Below, piece by piece: positions 48,002 through 57,368 of a stretch of DNA of 64,000 nucleotides. Below the pieces are notes generated by a model. It was given only the letters and a program-made list of their open reading frames with translations. It made no database searches and was not told the DNA's origin. Made by a program: the position numbers and the translations under genes. Every line of letters begins with the position of its first letter. Position 1 is the first letter of the stretch. Source of the DNA: Deferrisoma camini S3R1 (lineage in GTDB: Bacteria > Desulfobacterota > Deferrisomatia > Deferrisomatales > Deferrisomataceae). The stretch covers positions 1,541,014 through 1,605,013 of the forward strand of contig NZ_JAFN01000001.1 in assembly GCF_000526155.1 (NCBI RefSeq), given 5' to 3'.

Positions 48002-48723
48002 GCCGTGAACTTCTGGCCGTGGACCAGGTGTCCATGATTTTCGGCGGCCTGCGTGCCCTCGACGACGTCTCGTTTTCGGTGGGATCCGGCGAGATCGTGG
48101 GGCTCATCGGCCCCAACGGCGCGGGCAAGACCACCTTGTTCAACGTGGTGAGCGGGTACTGCCGCCCCAGCCGGGGCCGGGTGCGGTTCGACGGCAAGGA
48201 CGTCACCGGCCAGCGGCCGTTTCATTTGGCCCGTCTCGGCATCGCCCGCACCTTCCAGATCGTCAAGCCCTTCGCGGGCCTGACGGTGCTGGAGAACGTG
48301 ACCGTGGCATGCCTGCTCCACCACCCCCGTCGCCGGCATGCACAGCAGAGGGCCTGGGAGATCCTCGAGGTCACGGGCCTGGCCGATCGGGCCGGCCGAC
48401 CGGCCTCGGGCCTGACCCTGGCCGGGAGGAAACGGCTCGAGATCGCCAAGGCCCTGAGCCTCAACCCCCGACTCCTGCTGCTCGACGAGGTGGTGGCCGG
48501 CCTGAACCCCACCGAGGCCGACCGCACGATCGAACTGATTCTGAACATTCACCGCAGCGGGGTGAGCATCCTGATCGTGGAGCACATCATGCGGGTGATC
48601 ATGAACATCAGTGACCGGGTGGTGGTGCTCAACTACGGGGCGAAGATCGCCGAGGGGCCGCCTCAACAGGTGGCCCAGGACCCCGGAGTGATCGAGGCCT
48701 ACCTCGGGGAGGCGGCGGCATGA
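47998..48723 (+). CDS. livG: Branched-chain-type ABC ATPase, LivG family
   Basis: 241 residues. Walker A LIGPNGAGKTTLFNVVSGY, signature region SGLTLAGRKRLEIAKALSL (the LTLAGRKRLE form usual in LivG), Walker B LLLLDEVVAGLNPTE, switch His in IVEHIMRVIM. ATGA overlaps at both ends. Confidence 0.93.
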   Translation: MSRELLAVDQVSMIFGGLRALDDVSFSVGSGEIVGLIGPNGAGKTTLFNVVSGYCRPSRGRVRFDGKDVTGQRPFHLARLGIARTFQIVKPFAGLTVLENVTVACLLHHPRRRHAQQRAWEILEVTGLADRAGRPASGLTLAGRKRLEIAKALSLNPRLLLLDEVVAGLNPTEADRTIELILNIHRSGVSILIVEHIMRVIMNISDRVVVLNYGAKIAEGPPQQVAQDPGVIEAYLGEAAA

Positions 48724-49430
48724 GCGAGCTGGTCCTCGAGACGGTGTCCGCCCATTACGGCGACGTGCAGGCACTGTGGGACGTTTCTCTCTCGGTGGCC
48801 CCGGGTCAACTCGTTACCCTGCTGGGCGCCAACGGCGCGGGCAAGACCACCACCCTCCGGACCATCTGCGGCCAGATCAAAGCATCGTCTGGAACGGTGC
48901 GATACGCAGGTTGGGAGATCACCCGCTGCGAGGCCCACGAGGTGGCGGACCTGGGGATCACCCTGGTGCCCGAGGGCCGGCAGTTGTTCCCCCAGATGAC
49001 CGTGGAGGAGAACCTGATCGTGGGGTCGTACCTACCCAGGACCCGGGCAAACCGCAAACGCAACCTCTCCCGGGTGTACGAACTGTTCCCCCGCCTGGCG
49101 GAACGGCGCTCCCAACCGGCCGAAACCCTGTCGGGCGGCGAACAGCAGATGCTGGCGATCGGCCGGGGCTTGATGCAGGAACCCCAACTCATCATGTTCG
49201 ACGAACCCAGCCTGGGGCTGGCCCCGATTCTCGTCCGGGAGATCTTTGGTATTATTCGGGAGCTGCACCGCCAGGGGCTTACGATCTTCCTGGTGGAGCA
49301 AAACGTCCACCACGCGATCCGGGTGGCCGACTACTGCTACGTGATCGAAAACGGCCGGGTGGTGCGCGAGGGCTCGGCGGCGGACCTGGAGGCCGACCCG
49401 GCCATCCGACAGGCGTACCTGGGCCTGTGA
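48720..49430 (+). CDS. livF: Branched-chain-type ABC ATPase, LivF family
   Basis: 236 residues. Walker A LLGANGAGKTTTLRTICGQI, LVPEGRQLFPQMTVEENLIV (typical LivF), signature LSGGEQQMLAIGRGLM, Walker B LIMFDEPSLGLAP, switch His in LVEQNVHHA region. Ends 14 bases before the aldehyde oxidoreductase, so that gene is in the same operon. Confidence 0.93.
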   Translation: MSELVLETVSAHYGDVQALWDVSLSVAPGQLVTLLGANGAGKTTTLRTICGQIKASSGTVRYAGWEITRCEAHEVADLGITLVPEGRQLFPQMTVEENLIVGSYLPRTRANRKRNLSRVYELFPRLAERRSQPAETLSGGEQQMLAIGRGLMQEPQLIMFDEPSLGLAPILVREIFGIIRELHRQGLTIFLVEQNVHHAIRVADYCYVIENGRVVREGSAADLEADPAIRQAYLGL

Positions 49431-49444
49431 GACGGAGGAGCGTC

Positions 49445-51211
49445 ATGAACGGCTTCTATGGACGCGTGCTCGTGGCCGATGCCACCCAGCGGACCTGCCG
49501 GATCGAGGAGGTGCCCGAGGAGGTGGCCCGGGGCATGTGGGGGGGCAAGGGGCTGGGGGTGTGGCTCCTGGAGCGGTACGGGCTGGTGGGCGTGGATCCC
49601 CTGGCGCCCGAGAACCCCCTGGTCCTCCTGGCCGGCCCGGTGGCCGGCACGCCGATCCCCGGTTCGTGCCGCCACGCCCTGGTGACCAAGAGCCCCCAGA
49701 CCGGGTTCTTCTCCGAGTCGTACTCCGGCGGGAAGCTGGCCGAGAAGATCGCCAAGGCAGGGGTGGACGCCGTGGTCCTCCTGGGCCGGGCGGACGACCC
49801 GGTGGTGCTGGAGGTAGGGGACGGCCAGGGCCGGTTCCACGACGCCTCGGACCTGTGGGGCCAGGACACGTTTGTCGCCGAGGCCGCCCTGGTGGAGCGG
49901 TTCGGCGGGAGCGGCCGCGTCGGGGCGTGCGTGATCGGCCCGGCCGGCGAGAACGGGGTGGTCCTTTCCATCGTGGCCAACGACAAATGGCGGTGCGCGG
50001 GGCGTACCGGCGCCGGCGCGGTGATGGGCTCGAAGCGGGTGAAGGGCGTGGTGTTCCACGGATCGGCCTCCCGGCCCCTGGCCGACCCCGACGGGGTGCG
50101 GGCGTTCGCCCGGCGCACCGTGGCCGAGCGGCGCGGCAGCCCGGCGGCCCAGACCTACCGGAACTACGGCACCCCCAACATGGTGGCCCTGCTCAACACC
50201 GTGGGCGCGTTCCCCAACCGCTACTGGCACCGGGGCCGGTCGGGGCGGGTGGACGAGATCTCGGCCGAGGCGCTCCTGACCCGGTGCGAGGTGAAGCCCA
50301 AGGCCTGCGCCCGGTGCTTCATGGCCTGCGGCAAGCTGACCCGGGTGACCTCGGGGCCGTACGAGGGCCTGGTGATCGAGGGCCCGGAGTACGAGACCAT
50401 CTACGCGTTCGGAGGCCTGTGCGAGATCGCCCCGATCGAGGCCGTGGCCCACCTGAACGATGTGTGCGATCGGCTCGGCCTGGACACGATCAGCGCGGGC
50501 AACCTGGTGGCCTTTGCCATGGAGGCGTCGGAACGCGGCGCCGTGGACGAGACGGTGGCGTTCGGGGACGTGGAGGCGGCCGAGCGGCTCCTGGGCCAGA
50601 TCGCCCGGCGCGAGGGCCTGGGCGAGGTGCTCGCCCGGGGCATCGTGGCCGCGGCCCGGCAGTGGGGTCTCGAGGGCGCGGCGATCCACGTGAAGGGGCT
50701 GGAGCCGGCCGGGTACGACCCCCGGGTCCTGCCGGGCATGGGCCTGGCCTACGCCACCTCGGACCGGGGCGCCTGCCACCTGCGGACCACGTTCTACAAG
50801 GCCGAGCTGTCGGGTCAGATCCCGCCGGAACAGGTGGAGGGCAAGGCCGCACTCCTCATGGACTACGAGGACCGGCTCGCCCTCATGGACGCCCTGATCC
50901 TGTGCCGGTTCTACCGGGACTTCTACGGCTGGGAGGAGCTGGCCGAGATCGCCCGGCTCACCCTGGGCGTGGAGGGGGGGCGGGACGAGCTTCGGGCCAC
51001 GGCCCGCCGGATCGCGGACGCGGTCCGTCGGTTCAACATGAATGAGGGCCTCACCGCGGACGACGACCGGCTGCCGCCGCGGTTCTTCGACGAGCCCCTG
51101 CCCGAGACCGGGGCCGTGCTGCGGCGGGACGACTTCGAGCGGATGCGGCGGGAGTACTACGCCCTGCGGGGCTGGGACCCGGCTGGCCGGCCCGGGCCGG
51201 GGAACGATTGA
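49445..51211 (+). CDS. Aldehyde:ferredoxin oxidoreductase (tungsten or molybdenum)
   Basis: 588 residues, typical AOR length (~600). Oxidises aldehydes to acids with ferredoxin, using a bis-pterin W/Mo site and one 4Fe-4S. Visible: GMWGGKGLGVWLL (N-terminal AOR motif), CRHALVTKSPQTGFFSESYS, the cluster Cys CARCFMACGKLTRV with the last Cys in DALILCRFYRDF, and GPEYETIYAFGGLCEIA. GACGGAGGAGCGTC precedes ATG. In an omega-amino acid operon it probably oxidises the semialdehyde made by the aminotransferase, in place of an NAD(P)-dependent dehydrogenase (inference). Confidence 0.9.
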   Translation: MNGFYGRVLVADATQRTCRIEEVPEEVARGMWGGKGLGVWLLERYGLVGVDPLAPENPLVLLAGPVAGTPIPGSCRHALVTKSPQTGFFSESYSGGKLAEKIAKAGVDAVVLLGRADDPVVLEVGDGQGRFHDASDLWGQDTFVAEAALVERFGGSGRVGACVIGPAGENGVVLSIVANDKWRCAGRTGAGAVMGSKRVKGVVFHGSASRPLADPDGVRAFARRTVAERRGSPAAQTYRNYGTPNMVALLNTVGAFPNRYWHRGRSGRVDEISAEALLTRCEVKPKACARCFMACGKLTRVTSGPYEGLVIEGPEYETIYAFGGLCEIAPIEAVAHLNDVCDRLGLDTISAGNLVAFAMEASERGAVDETVAFGDVEAAERLLGQIARREGLGEVLARGIVAAARQWGLEGAAIHVKGLEPAGYDPRVLPGMGLAYATSDRGACHLRTTFYKAELSGQIPPEQVEGKAALLMDYEDRLALMDALILCRFYRDFYGWEELAEIARLTLGVEGGRDELRATARRIADAVRRFNMNEGLTADDDRLPPRFFDEPLPETGAVLRRDDFERMRREYYALRGWDPAGRPGPGND

Positions 51212-52191
51212 GAGTGGATGGGACCGGCTCCGTGATCGACAAGGTGATCTCCTTGGAGGAGGCCGCGGCCCTCGTGCCGTCGGGGGCCACGGTGTCCATC
51301 GGCGGGTTCACGAGCCAGCGGCACCCCACGGCGCTGCTGCGGGCCCTCGTTCGGCGAGGCGTCAAGGACCTGGTGGTGTACTGCCACTCGGCCGGCAGCG
51401 ACGTGGACCTGCTGATCGGCGCCGGGTGCGTGCGCCGGGTGGAGGCGGCGTACCTGGCCGACGGGGTGTTCGCCCCCATCGCCCCCAACTGGCGCCGGTT
51501 CGTGGAGGCCGGCCGGCTGGAGTTCGAGGACTACTCCAACGCCGCCATGATGGCCCGGTTCTCCGCCGGCGCCATGGGCCTGCCGTTCTTCCCGGTGCGC
51601 TCGATGCTCGGCACCGACCTGCTGGAGAAGGAGGGGCTGCCGGCCGAGGTGCGCCGGACCGATCCCACGGCCGCCCCCAAGAAGGCGGCGGTGATCGACT
51701 GCCCGTTTACCGGCGAGCCGGTGGTGCTCGTGCCCGCTATCCGCACCGACCTGTGCCTGCTCCACGTCCAGAGGGCCAGCCCCCGGGGACTCCTGCGGAT
51801 CGAGGGACAGGAGTTCCTGGACGTGCAGCAGGCCCTGGCCGCCGACCGGGTCATCGTGACCTGCGAGGAGCTGGTGGACGACGAGGAGCTCCGGCGGGAG
51901 CCCGAGCGAAACCGCATCCCCCCCTTCGCCGTGCACGCCGTGGTGCCCGTGCCGTTCGGGGCGCACCCCCACAGCGTGCACAACTACTACGACTACGACC
52001 CCCGACACCTGGCCCTGTACGCCGAGGCGGCCCGCTCCGACGAGGCCTTCCGGGCCTACCTGGACCGGTTCGTGTTCGGGCCGGCCGACCACGCAGCCTA
52101 CCTGGAGGCCGTGGGCGGCCCCGAGCACCTGGACACCCTGCGGGCCCGTTCCGGCCTGGGGTACAACCCCGAGCTGCGGAGGAGACCGTGA
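51208..52191 (+). CDS. CoA-transferase family I, subunit A
   Basis: 327 residues. SLEEAAALVPSGATVSIGGF followed by TSQRHPTALLRALVRRGVKD is the usual N-terminus of GctA/PcaI-type subunits; YLADGVFAPIAPNWRRFVEA and VHAVVPVPFGAHPHSVHNYY occur later. Probably moves CoA from acetyl- or succinyl-CoA to the acid made by the AOR. The start is unsure: TTG at 51208 (overlapping the AOR stop as TTGA) or GTG at 51214 or 51232. Confidence 0.82.
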   Translation: MRVDGTGSVIDKVISLEEAAALVPSGATVSIGGFTSQRHPTALLRALVRRGVKDLVVYCHSAGSDVDLLIGAGCVRRVEAAYLADGVFAPIAPNWRRFVEAGRLEFEDYSNAAMMARFSAGAMGLPFFPVRSMLGTDLLEKEGLPAEVRRTDPTAAPKKAAVIDCPFTGEPVVLVPAIRTDLCLLHVQRASPRGLLRIEGQEFLDVQQALAADRVIVTCEELVDDEELRREPERNRIPPFAVHAVVPVPFGAHPHSVHNYYDYDPRHLALYAEAARSDEAFRAYLDRFVFGPADHAAYLEAVGGPEHLDTLRARSGLGYNPELRRRP

Positions 52192-52958
52192 AGGCCGCGT
52201 TCTCCACCTTCGAGCTGATGACCGTGGCCGCGGCCCGGGAGATCCGGGACGGCGAGGTGGTGTTCGCCGGCACGGGGCTTCCGATGCTCGCGGCCATGCT
52301 GGCCCAACGCACCCATGCACCGGGCTGCGTTCTTGTGTTCGAGGCCGGGGGCGTGGACCCCCGCATGCTCCACCTGCCCATGAGCGTGGGCGACTCGCGC
52401 ACCCTGACCGGCGCGGCCATGGCCGCGGGCCTGATGGAGGCGTTCACCTACCTCCTGCAGGGCGGCCGGATCGACGTGGGGTTCCTGGGCGGGGCCCAGG
52501 TGGACCGGTACGGGAACATCAACTCCACCGCCCTCGGGGACTATCTGCGGCCCTCGGTGCGGTTCTCGGGCAGCGGGGGCGCGGCCGACGTGGCCGCCCT
52601 GGCCGGCCGCACGGTCATCATCGCCCGCCACGAGCGCCGCCGGTTCCCGGAACGGGTGGACTACCGCACCAGCCCCGGCTGGATCGAGGGCGGCGACTCC
52701 CGCGCCCGGGCCGGGATCCGGGGCGGCGGCCCGGCCGCGGTGGTCACCACCCTGGGCGTCATCCGGTTCCGGCCCGACACCAAGGAGCCCTACCTGGCCT
52801 CCGCCCACCCCGGCATCCCCCCGGAACACGTGCAGACCGAGACCGGGTTTCCCTTGGACCTCTCCGAGGCCGGGGAGACCCCGCCTCCCACCCGGGAGGA
52901 GCTTGAGATCCTACGCACCACGGTCGATCCTGAGGGGGTGTTTCTGAAGCGGCATTAA
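52188..52958 (+). CDS. CoA-transferase family I, subunit B
   Basis: 256 residues, GTG start in a GTGA overlap with subunit A. FELMTVAAAREIRDGEVVFA, LVFEAGGVDPRMLHLPMSVG (Glu of FEAGG lies where the catalytic Glu of family I B subunits sits), VGFLGGAQVDRYGNINSTAL and FSGSGGAADVAALAGRTVII. Similar to the GctB/glutaconate type more than to SCOT. Last gene of the sigma-54 operon; an 85-base gap follows. Confidence 0.82.
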   Translation: MKAAFSTFELMTVAAAREIRDGEVVFAGTGLPMLAAMLAQRTHAPGCVLVFEAGGVDPRMLHLPMSVGDSRTLTGAAMAAGLMEAFTYLLQGGRIDVGFLGGAQVDRYGNINSTALGDYLRPSVRFSGSGGAADVAALAGRTVIIARHERRRFPERVDYRTSPGWIEGGDSRARAGIRGGGPAAVVTTLGVIRFRPDTKEPYLASAHPGIPPEHVQTETGFPLDLSEAGETPPPTREELEILRTTVDPEGVFLKRH

Positions 52959-52993
52959 CCCGCCGTTTTGTTCTGGACACGGCCGCCCGCCTT

Positions 52994-53009
52994 TGGTACA
53001 CACCGAGCA
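52994..53009 (+). promoter_or_regulatory. Possible second sigma-54 promoter, upstream of glutamate dehydrogenase
   Basis: TGGTAC-N5-GAGCA with GG and GC exactly ten bases apart (GG 52995-52996, GC 53007-53008). The -24 part is good; the -12 part departs from TTGCA. It lies 35 bases before the ATG. Nitrogen metabolism makes sigma-54 control plausible. Confidence 0.4.
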
Positions 53010-53043
53010 TTGTTTGATCCCACCAAACCAAACGGAGGTATCC

Positions 53044-56037
53044 ATGTATCCCGACGCCGCCAAACCGGTCTACCGCCGCCTTCGCCAGACCCTGAAGGGG
53101 CACCAGGAGCAGGCCCGCCGGAACCTGGAATGGCTACGCGACCACATGCATCCGTACTTCTTCATCACCATGAAGGAGGAGACCGAGGCGTTGGTCCAGC
53201 TGGCGTCGGGGCTCCACGCCCTCACCCACAGCCGCCGGATGATCCTGACCGACCAGGAGAAGAAGCTGATCCTGGCCTGCCTGAACCTGCCCGGCACGGT
53301 GTACGCCTCGTTCCGGGAGCTGGCCGAAAGGGAGATCTCGTACGCCGAGATCACCCACTCCTACGAGCCGATTCCCGAGCTGTGCTGCGAGCTGGAGATC
53401 CAGCGGTTCGAGTTCTCCCCCAAGGACCACGCCGAGATCGCCCAGGCCGCCCCGCCCGAGGTACCGGCGTCCGTCCGCCGGGGGGTGGCCCGGGCCATGC
53501 GCCGGATGTACCCAGAGTTTGATTTCACGGAACTCGACCGGGTGCTGGGGCTCCTGTGGCTCAACAACGAGCACTACATGCGCATCTCTCCGCCCGAGCG
53601 GGTGGCCCGGATCCTGTGGCTGTACCAGACGGCCCGGCGCCACGACGGCCTGTACCTGGACGTGGAGAACACCGAAGACGTGGTCCACCACCGGGAGTCC
53701 CGGGTGCTGTTCGCGGTGGGCAACCCCCCCCGGCCCGGGTTCCTGGCCCAGACCATGGAGGTGTTCAACCGCCTCGACCTGGGGGTGCGCCGTGCCTACT
53801 GCCTGACCATCAGCACCGGCGTCCACCCTTACTTCCTGGGCACCTTCTACGTGACCACCCGGAGCGGGGAGCTGTTGCAGAAGGACTCGCCCCTGTTCCG
53901 GACCCTCCAGAGCGAGCTGTACAACACCCAGATCCTGTCGCCGGGGGGCCCCCTGTACACCGAGTACGTGGCCCAGGGCACCATGACCGGCGAGGACGCC
54001 ACCCTCACCAACGCGTTCATCGCGTTCTGCCACACCAACCTGGCCCACAACCAGCCCGACCGGTTCGACCTGGGCGAGGTGAAGCGGGCGTTCTACGCGA
54101 ACCCGAACGTGGCCCTGGCCCTGATTCGGCTGTTCCGGGCCCGGTTCGACCCGGACCGAACCGACCGGGAACAGGCCTACGCGGCCGCGAGGGAGGAGGT
54201 GGAGACCCTGGTGGCCAACTACAACACCGGCCACCGGCATCTGGACGAGGTACGCCGCACGATCTTCCGCACCGCGCTGCTGATGATCGAGCACACCCTG
54301 AAGACCAACTTCTTCGTGCCCGAGAAACACGCCCTGGCGTTCCGGCTCGACCCGGCCTACCTGAGGCAGATGGGTGAGGAGTTCACCTCCGACCTGCCGA
54401 AGGGCGAGCCGTTCCGGATCACGTTCTTCTTCGGCCGCCACGGTGCGGGGTACCACGTGGGGTTCTCCGACATCGCCCGGGGCGGGTGGCGCACCATCAT
54501 CTGCCGTAGCGCCGACGACTTCGTCACCAACGCCAACACCCTGCTGCGCGAGGTGTACGTGCTGGCCCACACCCAGCACCTCAAGAACAAGGACATCTAC
54601 GAGGGCGGGTCGAAGATGACCGTGGTGATGGACGCCTCGGACCTGGCCGACCCGGCCCTGGTGACCCAGCGGCTCTACAAGCTCCAGTACGGGTTCCTCA
54701 ACGCGTTCCTCGACCTGTTCGTGACCCGGGACGGCCGGGCCGCCCACCCCCGGGTGGTGGACTACTACGGTGAGGACGAGCCGATTGAGCTGGGGCCCGA
54801 CGAGAACATGCACGACGGCATGATCGAGCTAATCGCCCGCCAGGCCGTGAAGCGCGGCTACGTGCTGGGCAAGGGGATCATCTCGTCCAAACGGGTGGGC
54901 ATCAACCACAAGGAGTACGGGGTGACCTCCCTGGGCGTGATCCGGTTCGCCGAGATCACCATGGAGGAGCTCGGGATCGACATGGCCCGGGACCCCTTCA
55001 CCGTGAAGATCACGGGCGGGACCAACGGCGACGTGGCCGGCAACGCCATGCGGCTGCTGCTGGAACGGTGCCCCAACGTGGCGATCCGGCTGATCGTGGC
55101 CGGCTCCGGGGTGCTGTACGACCCCGAGGGCATCGACCGGGAGGAGCTGGGCCGGTTGATCCTGAAGGACAACATCGATGCGTTCCGGCCCGAGCGGCTC
55201 CACCCCGGGGGGTACCTGCTGCTGCGGCGTCAGCGCAAACGCGAGGGTCTCCGGGAGCTGTACCGCAAGTGGGTGCGGACGGCCAACGGCGTGGAGGAGC
55301 AGTGGGTGACCACCGACGAGTTCCACCGGGAGTTCGACGGCGCCATCTTCCACGTGCCCGCCGACCTGTTCATCCCCGCCGGCGGACGCCCCGAGACGAT
55401 CGACGACCAGAACTGGGAGAACCTGCTGGGGGCGGACGGCACCCCCACCTGCCGGGCCATCGTGGAGGGCGCCAACTCCTACCTCACCCCCCGGGCGAGG
55501 GAAGAGCTTCAGCGCCGCGGGGTGGTGGTGATCCGGGACGCCTCGGCGAACAAGTGCGGCGTGATCAGCTCGTCGTACGAGATCCTGGCGAACCTCCTCA
55601 TGAACGACGAGGAATTCCTGGCCCTCAAGGCCTCCTACGTGGGGCAGGTGTTGGAGATCTTGGAGCGCCGAGCCGAGGACGAGGCTCGCCTTCTCCTGCG
55701 GCGGTGGAAGGAGGCCGGGCGGGCCCGGCTGTTCACCGAGATCTCGGCGGAGGTCAGCCGGGAGATCAACGCCCGGTACGCGGAGCTGTTCGACCTGTTC
55801 CGCAGGCGTCCGGAGCTGTTGGCCCAGCCGGTGTACCGGCGGGTGGTGCTGGCCCACCTGCCCCCGCTGGTGGGTGGGACCCCCAAGTTCCGGCGGAGGG
55901 TCGGCAGGCTCCCGGCCAAGATCCTCGCGGCCATCACGGCGGTGGAGATCGCCACCCGCACGGTGTACCATCGGGACTGGCAGGAGGATCTGGAGGACAC
56001 GGTCCGGCGGTACGTGAAGCGGGAGTTCGGGGCGTAG
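53044..56037 (+). CDS. NAD-type glutamate dehydrogenase, large (~115 kDa) class
   Basis: 997 residues, like the ~1000-residue large-subunit GDH class and twice the length of hexameric GDH. The dehydrogenase core starts near residue 460: VGFSDIARGGWRTIICRS, LKNKDIYEGGSKMTVVMDAS (Lys-rich substrate site), GPDENMHDGMIELIARQAVK, ISSKRVGINHKEYGVTSLGV, and the Rossmann region KITGGTNGDVAGNAMRLLLE. N-terminal half is an accessory domain. Its supposed job is to release ammonia from glutamate and return 2-oxoglutarate for transamination. Strong CGGAGGTATCC before ATG at 53044. Confidence 0.9.
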   Translation: MYPDAAKPVYRRLRQTLKGHQEQARRNLEWLRDHMHPYFFITMKEETEALVQLASGLHALTHSRRMILTDQEKKLILACLNLPGTVYASFRELAEREISYAEITHSYEPIPELCCELEIQRFEFSPKDHAEIAQAAPPEVPASVRRGVARAMRRMYPEFDFTELDRVLGLLWLNNEHYMRISPPERVARILWLYQTARRHDGLYLDVENTEDVVHHRESRVLFAVGNPPRPGFLAQTMEVFNRLDLGVRRAYCLTISTGVHPYFLGTFYVTTRSGELLQKDSPLFRTLQSELYNTQILSPGGPLYTEYVAQGTMTGEDATLTNAFIAFCHTNLAHNQPDRFDLGEVKRAFYANPNVALALIRLFRARFDPDRTDREQAYAAAREEVETLVANYNTGHRHLDEVRRTIFRTALLMIEHTLKTNFFVPEKHALAFRLDPAYLRQMGEEFTSDLPKGEPFRITFFFGRHGAGYHVGFSDIARGGWRTIICRSADDFVTNANTLLREVYVLAHTQHLKNKDIYEGGSKMTVVMDASDLADPALVTQRLYKLQYGFLNAFLDLFVTRDGRAAHPRVVDYYGEDEPIELGPDENMHDGMIELIARQAVKRGYVLGKGIISSKRVGINHKEYGVTSLGVIRFAEITMEELGIDMARDPFTVKITGGTNGDVAGNAMRLLLERCPNVAIRLIVAGSGVLYDPEGIDREELGRLILKDNIDAFRPERLHPGGYLLLRRQRKREGLRELYRKWVRTANGVEEQWVTTDEFHREFDGAIFHVPADLFIPAGGRPETIDDQNWENLLGADGTPTCRAIVEGANSYLTPRAREELQRRGVVVIRDASANKCGVISSSYEILANLLMNDEEFLALKASYVGQVLEILERRAEDEARLLLRRWKEAGRARLFTEISAEVSREINARYAELFDLFRRRPELLAQPVYRRVVLAHLPPLVGGTPKFRRRVGRLPAKILAAITAVEIATRTVYHRDWQEDLEDTVRRYVKREFGA

Positions 56038-56048
56038 TCCGGCGATGT

Positions 56049-56077
56049 TCCGGGGCGGGCGAAGAACCCGCCCCGGA
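56049..56077 (+). terminator. Stem-loop after glutamate dehydrogenase
   Basis: TCCGGGGCGGG / CCCGCCCCGGA, 11 bp, loop CGAAGAA, 12 bases past the stop codon. No T tract follows, so it is either a weak terminator or an mRNA 3' stabiliser. Confidence 0.5.
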
Positions 56078-56091
56078 GCCGTTCCGTGGAC

Positions 56092-56127
56092 AAAAAAATC
56101 CCCGACCCCAGGAGGAAAGGGCCGGGG
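56092..56127 (-). terminator. Minus-sense intrinsic terminator with no visible minus-strand gene
   Basis: On the minus strand CCCCGGCCC pairs with GGGTCGGGG (one G-U) and is followed by A and seven T. It would stop antisense transcription coming from the 56.1-59.4 kb side before it enters glutamate dehydrogenase. Confidence 0.55.
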
Positions 56128-56306
56128 CAAACGGGGGAACGTTCCAAGTCAAATTTAGAACCTTTCCATGACCGTGTCAATCCCCTTTTCGGGAAAAGCG
56201 CGAAACATCCACACTTTCCTGCAGAGTCAGTGATACCTTTTGCGGCTCCGGCAGACGGGCTCGGACCGGGCTCCCGCCGGCCGGCCCCGGGCCTTCCGGA
56301 GGTTCG

Positions 56307-56753
56307 ATGGACGCATCCGCCGACATTTCGCGCCCCCTGGGAGAATCGGTACGGGAAGGGCTGGCGAAAAGCCTGGTCTCGCTGGGCATCCTGGCCCGCG
56401 TGCTGGTCCCCTCGTACCTGGTCGTCGACCTGCTGCGCCAGACGCCGGTGATCCCCTGGATCGCCGACGCCCTGGCACCCGCCATGGGCCTGCTCGGGCT
56501 GCCTGGGGAGGCCGCAGTGCCGCTGGTGGCCGGGTTCACGGTGAACCTGTACGCCGCCCTGGGGGCGATGGCGCCCCTGGGGCTCGCGCCCCGGCAGGTC
56601 ACGATCCTGGGGCTGGTCCTGGGCATCGCCCACGCCCTTTTGGTGGAGACCGCGGTCATCCGGCAGGTCTGCCGTCACTGGCTCGCCCTGGCCGCGGCTC
56701 GGCTCGTCCTGGGGCTCTCGGCCGGGGCCCTCCTCCACCTGGTGCTGCCGTGA
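56307..56753 (+). CDS. Gate-domain (nucleoside recognition) membrane protein, first half
   Basis: 148 residues, four to five transmembrane helices. SLVSLGILARVLVPSYLVVD and PGEAAVPLVAGFTVNLYAAL with GAMAPLGLAPRQVTILGLVL resemble the Gate domain found in nucleoside transporters and SpmA/SpmB proteins. Overlaps its partner by 4 bp (GTGA). The pair is probably a two-subunit transporter or gate; substrate unknown. The 270 bases upstream hold no further gene. Confidence 0.65.
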   Translation: MDASADISRPLGESVREGLAKSLVSLGILARVLVPSYLVVDLLRQTPVIPWIADALAPAMGLLGLPGEAAVPLVAGFTVNLYAALGAMAPLGLAPRQVTILGLVLGIAHALLVETAVIRQVCRHWLALAAARLVLGLSAGALLHLVLP

Positions 56754-57184
56754 ACCTCATCGATTCCCTGGGACGCGCCCTGATCACCCTGGGCCAGGTG
56801 GCCGCGGTCATCGTGCCCCTAACCGTGGGGTTCCAGGTCCTGAGGGACCGGCCCTGGGTCCGGAGAAAGCTCGGTCCGTACGCCGGCTCCCTGCGGCGGC
56901 TCGGACTCGGCGAAGGGGCCGGGGTGGGTCTCGCCGCCGGCGTGGTCCTGGGCATCGTCTACGGCGCGGGCATCCTGATCCAGGAGAGCCGCTCCGGCCG
57001 GATGACCGAGCGGGAGACGTTCCTGCTGGCCCTGTTCCTGTGCACCTGCCACGCCGTGGTGGAGGACACCCTCCTGTTCGTGGTGGTGGGTGGCCACGGC
57101 GGCTGGATCCTGGGCACACGGGTCCTGCTGGCCCTGCTGGGCACGGCCGTGCTGGCCCGGGTCCTCCCCACTGCCACGCATTGA
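56750..57184 (+). CDS. Gate-domain (nucleoside recognition) membrane protein, second half
   Basis: 144 residues, GTG start. LGQVAAVIVPLTVGFQVLRD, GVGLAAGVVLGIVYGAGILI, then FLLALFLCTCHAVVEDTLLF, whose CHAVVEDT-type motif is typical of this Gate subgroup. Coupled to the preceding gene; similar two-gene pairs exist in other bacteria. Confidence 0.7.
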   Translation: MNLIDSLGRALITLGQVAAVIVPLTVGFQVLRDRPWVRRKLGPYAGSLRRLGLGEGAGVGLAAGVVLGIVYGAGILIQESRSGRMTERETFLLALFLCTCHAVVEDTLLFVVVGGHGGWILGTRVLLALLGTAVLARVLPTATH

Positions 57185-57368
57185 TCGCGCCCCGTTTCGT
57201 TTTCTCGAACCCTTTCCCGGGACCGCATCCAATCCATGGTCCCGCTTTTGGGCCCGGTTCGCCTGGAATTTCGAACCCGAACCGTGATAGGGTTTCGCCG
57301 CCTTTCGCCAGACCCCTCAGAATTTACCCAGATCAAACATCGTCCACCAGGATCGGAAAGGAGGTCCG

